From Paramecium sonneborni (lineage: Eukaryota; Ciliophora; Oligohymenophorea; Peniculida; Parameciidae), in the NCBI GenBank assembly GCA_905182985.1, contig CAJJDN010000117.1:60381-124380 (forward strand): a stretch of DNA of 64,000 bases, read 5' to 3'. The position numbers and the translations under genes are program-made. Under the pieces are notes generated by a model. That model saw only the letters and a program-made list of their open reading frames with translations, did no database searches and was not told the DNA's origin. Below are positions 1-11,716 of the stretch, piece by piece. The first letter of the stretch is position 1. Every line of letters starts with the position of its first letter.

Positions 1-350
1 TTGCTTAATTTCTCTTTCAAATACAATTAAGTTGTTGTCGGACTTAATCCATCAATAAATATATTTGCTTCTTCATCCAATTTATCCATATCCAAGTATT
101 CATTTACATCTAAGTTCTTACCTCCTATTGTTACTGTCTTTGATGTTGCTCTTCTCACTTTTTTATTAAAATCATTTATACCTGCTTCATTACTATCATA
201 AACTATGAATACTCCATTTGACTTAGCGTTTTATTATAATTATTCAATCTTTCCGAACTCAGAAAATGCTTATTTCAATTATTCTAGAGTTGTCTCAGAC
301 TTATATTAAGTTACATACACACACCTATCATGAAGACTAGATTAAATCAT
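1..350 (-). CDS. RRM RNA-binding protein (N-terminal part; runs off window start)
   Basis: Translates from an ATG at 350-348 in the ciliate code as MIQSSLHDRCVYVTQY and onward. Two RNA-recognition motifs are visible. The first has RNP2 (CVYVTQY) near residue 10 and RNP1 (KSNGVFIVY) near residue 50. The second begins with IFIDGLSP near residue 97 and is cut by the window edge. Such proteins bind single-stranded RNA; which RNA this one binds cannot be told. No intron is seen in the 350 nt present. It is divergent from the CHORD gene, with 46 bp between the two start codons, so the two probably share a promoter region. Confidence 0.8.
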
Positions 351-396
351 AAATAATTATTTAAACAAACAATATACTATTTTTAATTATTTATTC

Positions 397-1078
397 ATGG
401 AAACTAAATGTAAAAGAAATGGTTGTAAAAAACCTTATAATGAAAATGAAAATAATGACTAATCATGCAAACATCATCCTGGAAAACCCATCTTCTCAGA
501 TCTCAAAAAAGGATGGACATGTTGTAATAAAATTGTATATGATTGGGATGATTTTATGAAAATTGAACCATGTGCTCTAGGTAGACATACTAATGTTGAA
601 GTTACTGAAGGTGGAGAATTTTATTAATCAAAGACTGTTTAAAATGCTTAAAAAGGTAAAAATATATTTTCTAGAATATTAGGAATTGATAATTTTGCCA
701 ACAATGCTCCTCAACCTGTAAGAAAAATAGATGATTATAACAAAGAAGAAGCTGAAAAGAAAAAATTGCAAGAATAATAATAAGGTTTTATTTTGATATA
801 ACTTTGAATTTTAGCTTAAGTATAAAAATAAATCTTTGTTACTCCAGGAGGAAAATATAAATGTACAAATAAAGGATGTTTGAAAGAATATGATCCAAAG
901 GAAAATACTGAATGTTTTTATCACACAGGTGAACCTTGTTTCCATGATCTTAAGAAATTTTGGACATGTTGTAAAGTATTCTTTAAATTTATAAAAAAAG
1001 GTTGAAAAATATGATTGGGATGAATTCATGAAAATACCAACATGTGCTAAAGGTTCACATACACCAAAAGTAGTTTGA
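397..1078 (+). CDS. CHORD-domain protein (two CHORD zinc modules, no CS domain)
   Basis: 208 aa after removal of introns 785-814 (30 nt) and 976-1000 (25 nt). Two CHORD modules are evident. The first (residues about 5-65) contains CKRNGCKKPY, HHPGKPIFSDLKKGWTCC and DWDDFMKIEPCALGRHT. The second (about 145-205) contains CTNKGCLKEYD, YHTGEPCFHDLKKFWTCC and the same DWDEFMKIPTCAKGSHT ending. CHORD modules bind zinc and, in RAR1/CHP-1, act as HSP90 co-chaperones. The protein ends right after the second module, so the C-terminal CS domain of animal CHP-1 is absent, as in the plant RAR1 layout. The HSP90 link is family knowledge, not shown here. Confidence 0.88.
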
Positions 1079-1158
1079 AAATCATTAATAAATTATGATC
1101 ATACAATTCAATTTTTAATTTTAAATCATCATCTGGCTGTTATTAAATTAATTCAAAA

Positions 1159-2853
1159 ATGAGAACTAATTAAGGTTCAAGCAATGATCTTTTGAATCGA
1201 AATAATTAAGGCAAAAGAGATTTCGATCAATTGATAAGTACTTCACCTAATGGATGGAAAGATCTTACTGTTTAAAATTAAACAGGTTATGTTTCAAGAG
1301 AAAAATATAATAAGCTTAAAGATCTAAATTCTAAATTAAAAGTATAATTATCTCTTATTTAAAATAGGCCACCCTAAAAGAGTATATTTAAGATTCCAAA
1401 GATAAAGAAAGACAATTATAAATGAAAGAAGAATTACTTATTAAATATGAAAAAGATAGAATCGAGTCTTAAAATAAAGGAAATGAAGAACTAAAAACAT
1501 AACTTAATGAATTAAAAATTAAATTGTAAAAGAAAAAGACTAAAATCAGGTTACTCAAGGATTCCTCTAAAACCATTGATTCTAGATTAGATGAATAGAA
1601 AGCCACTTTATAAATTGAATTGGACAAAATGTAAAAAATGTGCGATTCCTTACAAAATGAAATGTAACATTTCTAATGATGATTTAGAAAAGAACATGAT
1701 AGAAGATACTTTATACTCAAAGATGAAAATATCATTTTAAAATAAGCTTTATAACAAAAAGATGATTAATGCAAATATTTTGAAATGGGAGCCCAAGATG
1801 ATAGGTAAAATATACAATTATTGGAATCAAAGATTAAAGAATTATAGGAAGAAAAAAAAATATTATAAATAGCAATTGATAATTAAAAATCTAAAATTGA
1901 TGAAGCTGAAAAGTTCATTAAATTAAGTGACCAACGTCATCAATAAGATATTAATAAAATTGAATAATAAAAACAATAGTTATAAAATGAATATCTTTCA
2001 TAAATTAATAGAAAAAAAGAAAAAAGCAAATCATTAATACTTTAAATTCAATAATTAGAATAATAACTTACTCAATAGTAAAAAGAAGAATTGTCTTTTA
2101 ACAAAATTATATAAGAATCAAAACAAGATTATTTAAGGTTATAATCATAGCTAGAAGATTAAAGAAATAAGACTGATTAATCTTTGAAAGAGGCAAACTT
2201 TAAGGTTTAAGAGGTTAAAGAATTAAAATTAAAATTAGAATCTTAAAAGTCTTTAGTTTAAGCATATGAAGATAAATTAGCTCAATATGATATCTAATAT
2301 TAATTAGATTAAAGTGAAAAATAATAGATATTATATGATATTGATTAATTTCATTAAGAAAATAAGAAACTATAATATCTATTATATCAATCTGATTAAG
2401 ATATAGCTTACTTAAAATAATAACATGAAGATGTAATTAATTTAATTATTCTTATAGGATTTATTTTAAATTGAAAAAAAAATTGAATCTTTGATTCGCT
2501 AATTAAATGAATCAAAAGAGGAAATATAAGAATAAAAAAAATTAATCTCAGAATTAAAAAAACAAGTTATCTCAAGTGATGAATAAGCAAATGCATATAA
2601 GAATAAATATTTAAAAGTTAAATAAAACCAAAAAACATTATAATCTGAATAAAAATATGTAGTTTTTTATTATTTATTATTTTAGTTAGAAGAGAAAGTC
2701 AAATTGATGGAAAGTGAAAGAGTTTTTGAAGAGAAAGAAGCATTAAAAACTAAAGATTATGTCATATAGTAGAAATAAGTTTAGTAAAGTAAAATTAAAG
2801 TGTTAGATGAAATCTAAAATATGATAAAATAACATAAAAAAATTACAGGCTGA
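1159..2853 (+). CDS. long coiled-coil protein, unknown function
   Basis: 530 aa with introns 1342-1367, 1664-1687, 2433-2457 and 2659-2685 (24-27 nt). The 24-nt intron at 1664 carries two in-frame TGA codons, so its retention would stop translation at once. Nearly the whole protein is Lys/Glu/Gln/Leu-rich helical sequence typical of extended coiled coils; about 60 N-terminal residues are less regular (MRTNQGSSNDLL). No catalytic or localisation motif is recognised. Similar proteins in ciliates are often cytoskeletal or basal-body components, but that is only inference. It lies 80 bp after the CHORD gene on the same strand. Confidence 0.8.
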
Positions 2854-3616
2854 TTAATCTTATAATAATATTTATTTAAAACTAGACTACTTTTTAGTTA
2901 ATATCAATAATTCAAATTTCTACGAATCTATTTAAATTTACAAAATAAGTCTAATTTTTATTTAATACTAATAAATTTATATTTATTTGAAACTTTTACG
3001 TAATATTAAATTCAATACTGCTTAATAATTAAAATTTTCAAATTATTGGTTAATTATTAAGAATTTAAAATTCTTTAATGAAATTTAATTGTTTTTGATT
3101 TTTAAGTAATTAAATTAGGAGCAAGAATTAATAATTAAATAATAAAGGATTTAAGATTCAAATATGAAAATTGAATTTTTGACCATATTTTTAGAATTGA
3201 TCTGGCTATATTTTTTATTCTTCATCATTTGAGTCTTAAAATTCAAACGATTTAAGTAATCCTTTAAATTAATTAATTGATATATCAATATCTAAGAATT
3301 TATTTACTTTTAATGTTTTAAAAACTTAAATACATAATTTTGTAGATATATGTTTAACAAGTTCATCTCTACAAATTAATATTATCTTTATTTTGCAACC
3401 TAATTAATTAACTATTAATCAAGAAAGTATGTTAGATTTTTTGCTATATTTCGCCAACATTCATAAGTTTGATTTTTTAGACGAAATATATTAAATAATT
3501 AATGAAAATTATAGCTATTGAATTTAATTTGGCTTATTGTAATCAATAATATGCTATTTAATCTCAGTGTATTATAAATCATCATTTTTGTAAATTTAAT
3601 ATAAAACTAAAATAAA
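2854..3616. other. 763-bp AT-rich gap with a possible gene relic
   Basis: No start-to-stop gene is found. A plus-strand open frame at 3201-3521 (107 codons, ending in TGA) reads like protein (for example QESMLDFLLYFANIHKF) but has no upstream ATG and is preceded by TGA codons in the same frame. It may be a decayed gene end or chance; with one stop codon, frames of this length arise fairly often in such AT-rich DNA. Confidence 0.3.
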
Positions 3617-6050
3617 ATGAAGTATATTAAAATGGCTGATATTTTTGGAGTTTAATTTAAACAAGAAATACATTTTCAAGAAAAAGTTTAAAAATCAGTT
3701 TTAGGAGGAGTATTATTAATTATTGTAACACTTGTGAGTCTTGGTATTTTATATATATAATGGATTAATGGAAGAATTCTAATATCCTACCAAAATCGAC
3801 AAATACGATAAAGGCTGAAAATTATTCATCTATATTATTTAGTAATGAGCATCTTTTTGAATTATGTTATTGGAAGTACTAAGATGATGTAATTGATCCA
3901 TTTAGAACTACTGATAATATTTTAATGCCAATTGGAATTTATATAATTGCTGGAATTCCTTAAAAGCCCTTTTCTTTGTTAAGTAATTCTTCAACACTAT
4001 CAACCTACAAAAGTAATTTAATTTATGTCGAAAACTTGAACATAATTTAGAATAGTGATTTTAATCCTTTATTTAACTAAACAAAAGAATTGCTTATTGT
4101 TATTACTAAATGTAATAAATATTTGTTATCTGAAAATTAAACTTGTGCAAATGATGATGAAATTGAAAATTTCTTTATTTAATAAAGTAAGGTCTTAAAT
4201 TTTTGGATTAATACTAAGTATTTTAATCCAAAAAATTAAATTTTTGATGTAGTAAAAAAATAATATTATTTATCATTTGAAAAAGAAAGAGCATAATAAA
4301 TATAATTAATTTTGAAACAATAAAAAACTATCGTTGATACAGGAATCTTATTTGGAGACTTTGAAGAATAAAGTTATATATTTGATGCTCAATTTTTAAT
4401 GAGTACTATCTCTAGTGACTTATTTTACAAATTTATTCATATGGAAACATTTTTAGCATTTACAATAAGATTAGATCCATTCTCTTATGATACTTAAATA
4501 GTTTATCCTAAACTTGGTGAACTATTAGCATAAGTAGGATCAATTGTTAGTATAATAATGATGGTATAGTATGTAGCCTATTTTTACAATGAGTATTTAT
4601 TATAAAGTTCCCTTGTTGAGAATGTTTTAAGAAGTTACATTATCAATTATGATTCACTCAAAGAATCTTCATTAAAATCTAATTAAGTTACATTTACTAA
4701 ATTATAAAAACTAGCTAAAGAAAAGTTAGTATTTACTAACATTATAAATGAACTATCAAGGATTTAATTATTTTTATTCAAAAATTTTGACAGTANNNNN
4801 NNNNNNNNNNNNNNNNNNNNNNNNNNNNNNNNNNNTCTAATATCCTACCAAAATCGACAAATACGATAAAGGCTGAAAATTATTCATCTATATTATTTAG
4901 TAATGAGCATCTTTTTGAATTATGTTATTGGAAGTACTAAGATGATGTAATTGATCCATTTAGAACTACTGATAATATTTTAATGCCAATTGGAATTTAT
5001 ATAATTGCTGGAATTCCTTAAAAGCCCTTTTCTTTGTTAAGTAATTCTTCAACACTATCAACCTACAAAAGTAATTTAATTTATGTCGAAAACTTGAACA
5101 TAATTTAGAATAGTGATTTTAATCCTTTATTTAACTAAACAAAAGAATTGCTTATTGTTATTACTAAATGTAATAAATATTTGTTATCTGAAAATTAAAC
5201 TTGTGCAAATGATGATGAAATTGAAAATTTCTTTATTTAATAAAGTAAGGTCTTAAATTTTTGGATTAATACTAAGTATTTTAATCCAAAAAATTAAATT
5301 TTTGATGTAGTAAAAAAATAATATTATTTATCATTTGAAAAAGAAAGAGCATAATAAATATAATTAATTTTGAAACAATAAAAAACTATCGTTGATACAG
5401 GAATCTTATTTGGAGACTTTGAAGAATAAAGTTATATATTTGATGCTCAATTTTTAATGAGTACTATCTCTAGTGACTTATTTTACAAATTTATTCATAT
5501 GGAAACATTTTTAGCATTTACAATAAGATTAGATCCATTCTCTTATGATACTTAAATAGTTTATCCTAAACTTGGTGAACTATTAGCATAAGTAGGATCA
5601 ATTGTTAGTATAATAATGATGGTATAGTATGTAGCCTATTTTTACAATGAGTATTTATTATAAAGTTCCCTTGTTGAGAATGTTTTAAGAAGTTACATTA
5701 TCAATTATGATTCACTCAAAGAATCTTCATTAAAATCTAATTAAGTTACATTTACTAAATTATAAAAACTAGCTAAAGAAAAGTTAGTATTTACTAACAT
5801 TATAAATGAACTATCAAGGATTTAATTATTTTTATTCAAAAATTTTGACAGTACCTAAATCAGTAAGATTTCTTAGCTTTAGTTTCGAATACAAAATGAA
5901 CTTAAGCCAGAATCCTTAGAAGGAATATTCTATTTAAACTCAAATAATAAGAATATAATAAATGAAGATGAGTTTTAAGAGTTGTTTAATGCATTTAATT
6001 TTACTCCATCATAAGAAAAAAAAGTAATGAATCTCGAGAATATCTCATGA
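3617..6050 (+). CDS. multi-pass membrane protein gene, disrupted by assembly gap and duplication
   Basis: The reading frame starts with MKYIKMADIFGVQF, followed by a membrane helix (LGGVLLIIVTLVSLGILYIQW) at about residues 37-60. A second hydrophobic stretch (GSIVSIIMMVQYVAYF) lies about residue 310. The C-terminal part runs to TGA 6048-6050. The middle is present twice, around an N gap; the true gene is probably 3617-4795 joined to 5854-6050, roughly 470 aa. At 3778-3786 the frame shifts by two: the helix frame ends ...WINGRIL and the downstream frame starts ILPKST, as if 8 nt were extra. The shift lies at the left edge of the duplicated block, which points to a faulty contig join. The family resembles abundant ciliate membrane proteins of unknown function. 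Confidence 0.65.
3778..5853. repeat. 1,018-bp identical direct duplication flanking an N gap (assembly artefact)
   Basis: Bases 3778-4795 and 4836-5853 appear identical line by line, both starting TCTAATATCC and ending GACAGTA. Between them are 40 Ns. Two contig ends that overlap fully but were scaffolded instead of merged would give exactly this picture. A true tandem duplication ending exactly at both gap borders is unlikely. Confidence 0.9.
4796..4835. other. assembly gap, 40 N
   Basis: Run of 40 undetermined bases inside the membrane-protein gene. Its real size is unknown and may be negative, since the sequences on both sides overlap completely. Confidence 0.99.
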
Positions 6051-6656
6051 TAAATGATTGGAATATATTTAAAAAGACTATAAAAATCTAATAATTATAT
6101 TCATATTATTTTAAAATTCTTTGATGAAACTAAATTATTTTTGATTTTATGAATAAATTAACTAAAAATTAAATAATAAATGAGATTTGATTCAAAAATC
6201 TTTTATGTGAAAATTCACCATTCTTTATTAGACACTTGTTATGAATATTTAATTTATTGTGTGCAATTTATTATATTTTTATTATTAACAATTAATTGAA
6301 TATATATATATTTAAATGCTATGTTTTTGCTGAAAAATTCAAAATTCAGATTAATTTGACAAAATTATGATATGTAGTTATTTTAAAAAATTTTTAAGAT
6401 ATAGTTGAACGTTATTGGATTTAAGATTTAAGAGTTAAACCAAAAATTTTTATTATTGTATATTTAAGCTGAAATAATTTTTTGTAAACTATGTATTTTA
6501 ATTAATTTTAATATGGTTTGATTAATATTATATTTTTAATTCTTTGAAATATATAATTTAATTTGAGAATTAAATATATTTTAAGAATTAATACTAAAGC
6601 ATCATGAATTATTTGATAAAAATTACAGTATAATTAAATTGATATTTATTAATAAA
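6051..6656. other. 606-bp intergenic stretch, nothing recognised
   Basis: Very AT-rich with many TGA codons in all frames; no exon chain, RNA gene or repeat is seen. Confidence 0.6.
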
Positions 6657-7169
6657 ATGAATAAATAATTTAACAAAACTTCTCCATCTGAAATATTTCT
6701 AACAGCATAAATAAAATAAGCATAAACAGAAGATTCTTTAGATTAAATAAAATAAATAAGTTCAATTAATTTAGAGAAAGAGCTCGATGAATGGAATGAT
6801 GAATAAGAAACTTACGATTTAATAAATGAAGTTGAATATAAAATGTTAAACTTTAGATCAGAATTACGAAGAGAAAGAGCAGAAATAGAATCAACAAAAT
6901 CGTAATAGAAATTGTTAGAAATAGTTGCTCAATCTAAAATTAAATAGACGGAAGCATCATTAAAATTTACAGTAGAGGCTTTAGAAAATAAGTTTATTAG
7001 ATAGTAGGGTACAACTAATGGATATGTGGAATATATTTAATAATCTATAGCTTAATAAAAAAAAGAAGATGCTTCAATTAATCACTATATGAAATTACTT
7101 GAAAAAAGAGTAGAAGCTTTAGAATTTGAATTGGGAATTGAAAATGTTAATTAATAATAAGAGTTATGA
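6657..7169 (+). CDS. small coiled-coil protein, unknown function
   Basis: 170 aa, single exon, from ATG 6657 to TGA 7167-7169. The sequence starts MNKQFNKTSPSEIFLTAQIK and is then mostly charged helix (for example ELDEWNDEQETYDLINEVEYK), ending EFELGIENVNQQQEL. Heptad-like spacing suggests a coiled coil over residues about 35-165. No family is recognised. The Myb-like gene starts 69 bp downstream on the same strand. Confidence 0.8.
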
Positions 7170-7238
7170 GAAATATTCCTAAAAAACGTATTATTACTTG
7201 ATTTGATTGTTGATATATAATATATTGATAAAAATTAA

Positions 7239-9505
7239 ATGTAAATCGAGTTTGATTAATACTTAACATTGTTAACTAATTTGGAAGAAGAAACTGTTAA
7301 AAAGATTAGAGAGTTATATCTTTTGGTTGAAAATAATAAATCTGAAACAACAAAGTGGACTGATTCTGAAAATAAACTATTAAAGTGTTTGATACAAACT
7401 TATTGTAGTAATTAAAACATAATCCATTTTCATGTACCTGACAATGTTTGGAATATAGTTTCGAAATTGATTAAGAAATCAGTAATGGATTGTAGATAAC
7501 AGTTAGAAAACTTAAAAAAATTAAGATTTCATTAACAATAATGGACCAAAAATGAGGATGATGTATTAAAGGAAATTTGTAATTAGTATACATCATAAAA
7601 TAAGTAATTTGATTGGAGTGAAATTGCAAAAGAATTATCTTAAAAATGTAATTAATCTACAATAAAGTTGACAAAAAATGTAAGAAATAGATGGATTAAT
7701 AAATTAAATCCTCAAATTTAAAAAGGTCCTTGGGATACAAATGAAGAGATTGAATTCATGAGAAATCTATTAAATCATGGAAAAAATTGGTAAAATATTT
7801 CATTAGAAATGAAAAACCAAAGAACTGAGAGTTCTGTAAAAAATAGATACTTTAGTATTTTAAAAAAGCTGGAATTTAAAGAAATTTAATTATTAGATAA
7901 ATAATAAATTGAAAATGAACTTTAAAAACATAATATAAACTAATTCAATAAAGTTGATGAACTTGGATAACAAGAAATCAGCTTTATTTTATTTTATTTA
8001 AATGAACTTAACTTGAAGAAAAATAAATAAAATGCTAATTAATAAAATTATCAAAGAGAAAGTGATGTTAAAAAATAAGAAGCTCCTCCTATTGAATTAA
8101 ATAATCGTTAAAAAAAAAAGATTAAAGCATCTAAAAAATCAAGTAATTCACATGCTTCTAATATATTGGAGAAAGTGTTAAAACAATATTAGTAAGATTA
8201 AATAATAGATTATAACAAAATTAAGGAGCATTATTAGGATGTCGTTGCTAAAAAAGGAGAAACTCTTGAATTAGATGATGAATTGCTTAGTGATTCAGAG
8301 AATTTATCTGATGTTTAATTTGCAATAATGAATAAAGATTCATAAAATATACATGTATTTCCAAAGAATTAACTCAAAGCGGTTATGGAAATAATAAAGT
8401 AAAAAAAAGAGAGTAAAAAAGATTGTAAAAAAGAATAAACACAATCATAACTGAAATAACAAATCCCTATAGATGGAAATTAAATGATCAATTAAAAATA
8501 GTAACAAATTTAAAAATAAAAAGAATAAGTACCACAATAAAATTAATAACATTAATAAATATAACATCAATTTAATTAGCCTACTTCAGAACAATAAATA
8601 AATTAATAACAAAATTTTTACTAATAATAATAATAATAGTAATTATTGTAATAATAATAATAACAATTGTATTAATAATAGTAATAGCAATTTTATTAAC
8701 AATAATAACAATAACAATAATAACAATAATAACAATAATAATAATAACAATAATAATAACAATAACAATAACAATAATAATAACCGTTCTATCAAGTTCT
8801 ATATCCAAATTTTTTATATCCTTAGATGTAAATGCAACCAATAACTTAAATACCAGTTATGGGTGCTCAAGTAATGGGACAAATACCAGGATAAATGATG
8901 GGTCCTATGCCTGGATAAATGATGATATAAATGCCTCAATAAATGATGGGATAATTAAATGGATAACTACAAGGATAAATGGCAGGTTAGAATATTTAAT
9001 TGGTTTCTGCTCTTCCAGGTTAAATGTAATAAATAATGTAACCTTTAAATTAATAAATGGCAGATCAATTTCAAAATATTATGCAACAACATTAAAGTTC
9101 TAATAGTCAAAATAATTAATAGTAAAAGGTATAATAGAGTGAATTGAATTAGATGTAAATGCAATAGGTATCTCCTATTGGTATACCACAATAATAATAT
9201 ATTCCATTAATGTATATAATTTTGAAATAGTTAGGTTTCCTCCTTAAGCTCTTTATCCATAATAACAGTTCTAATAGATGGGTTAATAAACAAATTAATA
9301 GAATGGTAATTTGAAAGAAATGTTTTAATAGACATCTTAATAATAGATGCCTACAATGAATTATGGAATGCAAATGATGCCTCAATTTGGTGGTGATCAA
9401 TACTTTCAGTTAATGAATATGAACCAAGGATTTTAATTAAAGTAGCCTAACTACTCTTTTGTGAAACAAGAGTTGGAAGACTAATAATAGAAAAATAATA
9501 AATGA
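7239..9505 (+). CDS. Myb/SANT-repeat protein with long glutamine-rich region
   Basis: 747 aa with one intron at 9212-9234 (23 nt). Three helix-turn-helix-like Myb repeats lie in the first about 210 residues: a weak one starting WTDSENKLLK, a second starting WTKNEDDVLK and ending NRWINKLNP, and a third starting KGPWDTNEE and ending VKNRYFSILKK. Such repeats bind DNA or histone tails; R2R3-type Myb proteins are transcription factors. A Lys/Gln-rich linker follows, then a polyQ tract (about residues 460-515) and a Met/Gln/Pro/Gly-rich tail with MMG-type repeats. The third repeat keeps its aromatic residues, so DNA binding is plausible. Its targets are unknown. Confidence 0.85.
8622..8783 (+). 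repeat. polyglutamine-coding tract using TAA, TAG and CAA
   Basis: Within the Myb-like gene, 54 codons are nearly all glutamine, written with TAA, CAA and a few TAG. The last 29 codons (8697-8783) are uninterrupted glutamine. The mixed codons make it an imperfect trinucleotide tract at DNA level, which should make it more stable than a pure repeat. On the minus strand it appears as a false Ile/Val-rich ORF. Confidence 0.9.
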
Positions 9506-9787
9506 TATATATTTTAAAAAAATATTGTTCTGAATCTTATAAATTTCATAATTTTTGTTATAATAAACTAGATTAGCATACAATTAATAATAATATATAT
9601 GATGAATATAATAACTTTAGATGATATTTTTTAATTTACAAAAAATTTAATATTAAATGAGTAATAATAAATTCATAAAAAGATATTCAATAAAATATCA
9701 TAAAATGTTATTATTTTGAGTATTAATCTTGTTTGAATATGTTATTCAAGAAATTTAAATATTATATAATTTTTTTGTTAACTTAGA

Positions 9788-11025
9788 ATGAAATGTTATG
9801 AAAATAAACCAGCTTCCTAATCTTATTAATTTCTTGACAAACTAGGAGAAGGGTATGTATATGATTTTGAAATAATAAGTTCCTTTGGATATATATGGAA
9901 AGTGAAGCATATTTCAACTGGTCAAATATATGCTTGTAAATTAGTAAAGAATTCGATGAAGAAGGAGAAAACCTTATTATAAAGAGAAATAAAGATTTTG
10001 TATTTATTAAAGGGAAAGAAAGGTATAAGATAGATTTGATAAATATAGGTTTTCCTTAATTAATAACATCTGGGTAGGATCATAAAAATACTTATTTTAT
10101 AATGAATTTGCTAGGAGATAATTTAGAATAAGTGAGAATAAAGTGTGGAAAATTCGATACTACAACAATATTGAATACAGGCTAATAAATGATTTTATTA
10201 TTAAAAGAGCTACATAACACTAATATAATCCATAGAGACATTAAACCAGAAAACTTTGTTGTTCTTAAAGATAAGCTATATTTGATAGATTTTGGATTGT
10301 CTAAACTATTTATTTAAGAAGGAAAACACTTAGAATTTAGAGAAAATAAAGGAATGATAGGAACCGCTCGTTATGCTTCCATTAATGCATTAAAAGGAAA
10401 TGAATAATCAAGAAGAGATGATCTTGAATCAGTTGGTTATTTACTTATATATTTATTTATGGGTACTCTACCATGGAATAATATTATGGCTGAAGACAAA
10501 ACAATAAAATATTACAAAATTTAAAGAATGAAAGAGGCATTTAAACCAGAAGCCTATTTCAATTTACCACCTGAATTAAGTAAATATATTGAATATGTTA
10601 AACGTTTAAAATTTGATTAAAAACCTGATTATGAATTCTTAGAGAACATGTTTAAAAGAGGGGAAGATCTTACTAGAAGTCCGAAACTGTAAATTTAATA
10701 AACTCAATTATAAATTAAATCAAATTTATTGCATTTAAAAACTATTGATAGAACTTAATGTTTCACTTCTAGAAAATCATCAAATCAGTAAGAAAATACA
10801 AGTAGAAGAATAACATTTGAAGATTTGAGTTCAGCTGGTGCTGATATTATTGAAGAACTTGATTAAAACGAAGGCATTCAATTAAAAAATTTATCAGTTG
10901 GAATTAAATAACCATAAACAATTAAGAGAACAAATAAAATAAGAACAGGCTCAGATTAAATATTTGAAATCGAAAATAAACTTAAACCCAACTAACTACC
11001 AATTTCCTTAAAACAATTAGAATGA
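9788..11025 (+). CDS. casein kinase 1-family protein kinase
   Basis: 394 aa; introns 9853-9879 (27 nt) and 10023-10048 (26 nt). The kinase domain covers about residues 15-290. Visible are the glycine loop [14 protein letters not shown], Lys in YACKLVK, the catalytic loop [13 protein letters not shown], the metal-binding DFGLSKLF, and the CK1 activation-segment signature [13 protein letters not shown] in place of APE. CK1 kinases phosphorylate serine/threonine on pre-phosphorylated or acidic substrates. All catalytic residues are present, so the enzyme should be active. The 100-residue tail is Ser/Thr/Gln-rich. Paramecium has many CK1 paralogues, so a specific orthologue cannot be named. Confidence 0.92.
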
Positions 11026-11716
11026 ATTCTTTTAGTAATACATTATATTTTACTAAAGAAATTTATATATATTATAATGAATTCATATAACAACTATATA
11101 TATACATATGTGAAATTTCTTTGCAAAATCTTTTCGAATAAACATTACCTTTTGATATTAAACTAAAATAGTTTAGAATGATATTAAAAATGTCTGAAAT
11201 TCACATATTACATATTACCAAGTTATAAATTAATGTTAATTTTATTACTTTATGTTATCTTCATAAAATAAGAATATATTATTCAATTTTTTAAAGCCAA
11301 AATCAAAGTTATTCTTACATAAAAGAGCTAGATATTGAAATATAATCAAAATTAAACAAAAGTAGCTTAAATAATTAGTTATATATCTAAATTATTCTAA
11401 CAATACTAATCATTCTAAATATAAAATTATGTAATAAATTATTATAATATTTATTATATTATATAGAATTACCAAAAGATACAGTTTCTTAATTGAATAA
11501 AATGGAACACCATGAACAGATTGAGAAATAGTTGATTAAATTTTTTTAATGATAGAATAAAAGCTTGGCTGAGAAAGTGAAGGAAAAATACGTTTGAAGG
11601 GTTTAAAATAGAAAATAGAAAAATCTTTAGTATTTAATCAAAATAGTGTTTAAGTAAAATATTATATATACTCCTGATTTTTTGAGGAGAATTTTTTTAT
11701 TTTTAATTTAAATTTG
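11026..11716. other. 691-bp gap with a short plus-strand gene relic
   Basis: Mostly non-coding AT-rich DNA. At about 11470-11597 a plus-strand frame reads LPKDTVSQLNKMEHHEQIEK, is broken by TGA at 11550-11552, and resumes in the same frame as NKSLAEKVKEKYV before TGA 11595-11597. This looks like the decayed end of a gene, or an unrecognised 3' exon. Nothing else is seen. Confidence 0.35.

Noticed and set aside
3778..5853. True tandem gene duplication
   Set aside because: Both copies look identical and end exactly at the N gap, which fits an unmerged contig overlap better.
8581..8841. Minus-strand Ile/Val-rich ORF that looks like a membrane protein
   Set aside because: It is the reverse complement of the polyglutamine tract and flanks in the Myb-like gene.
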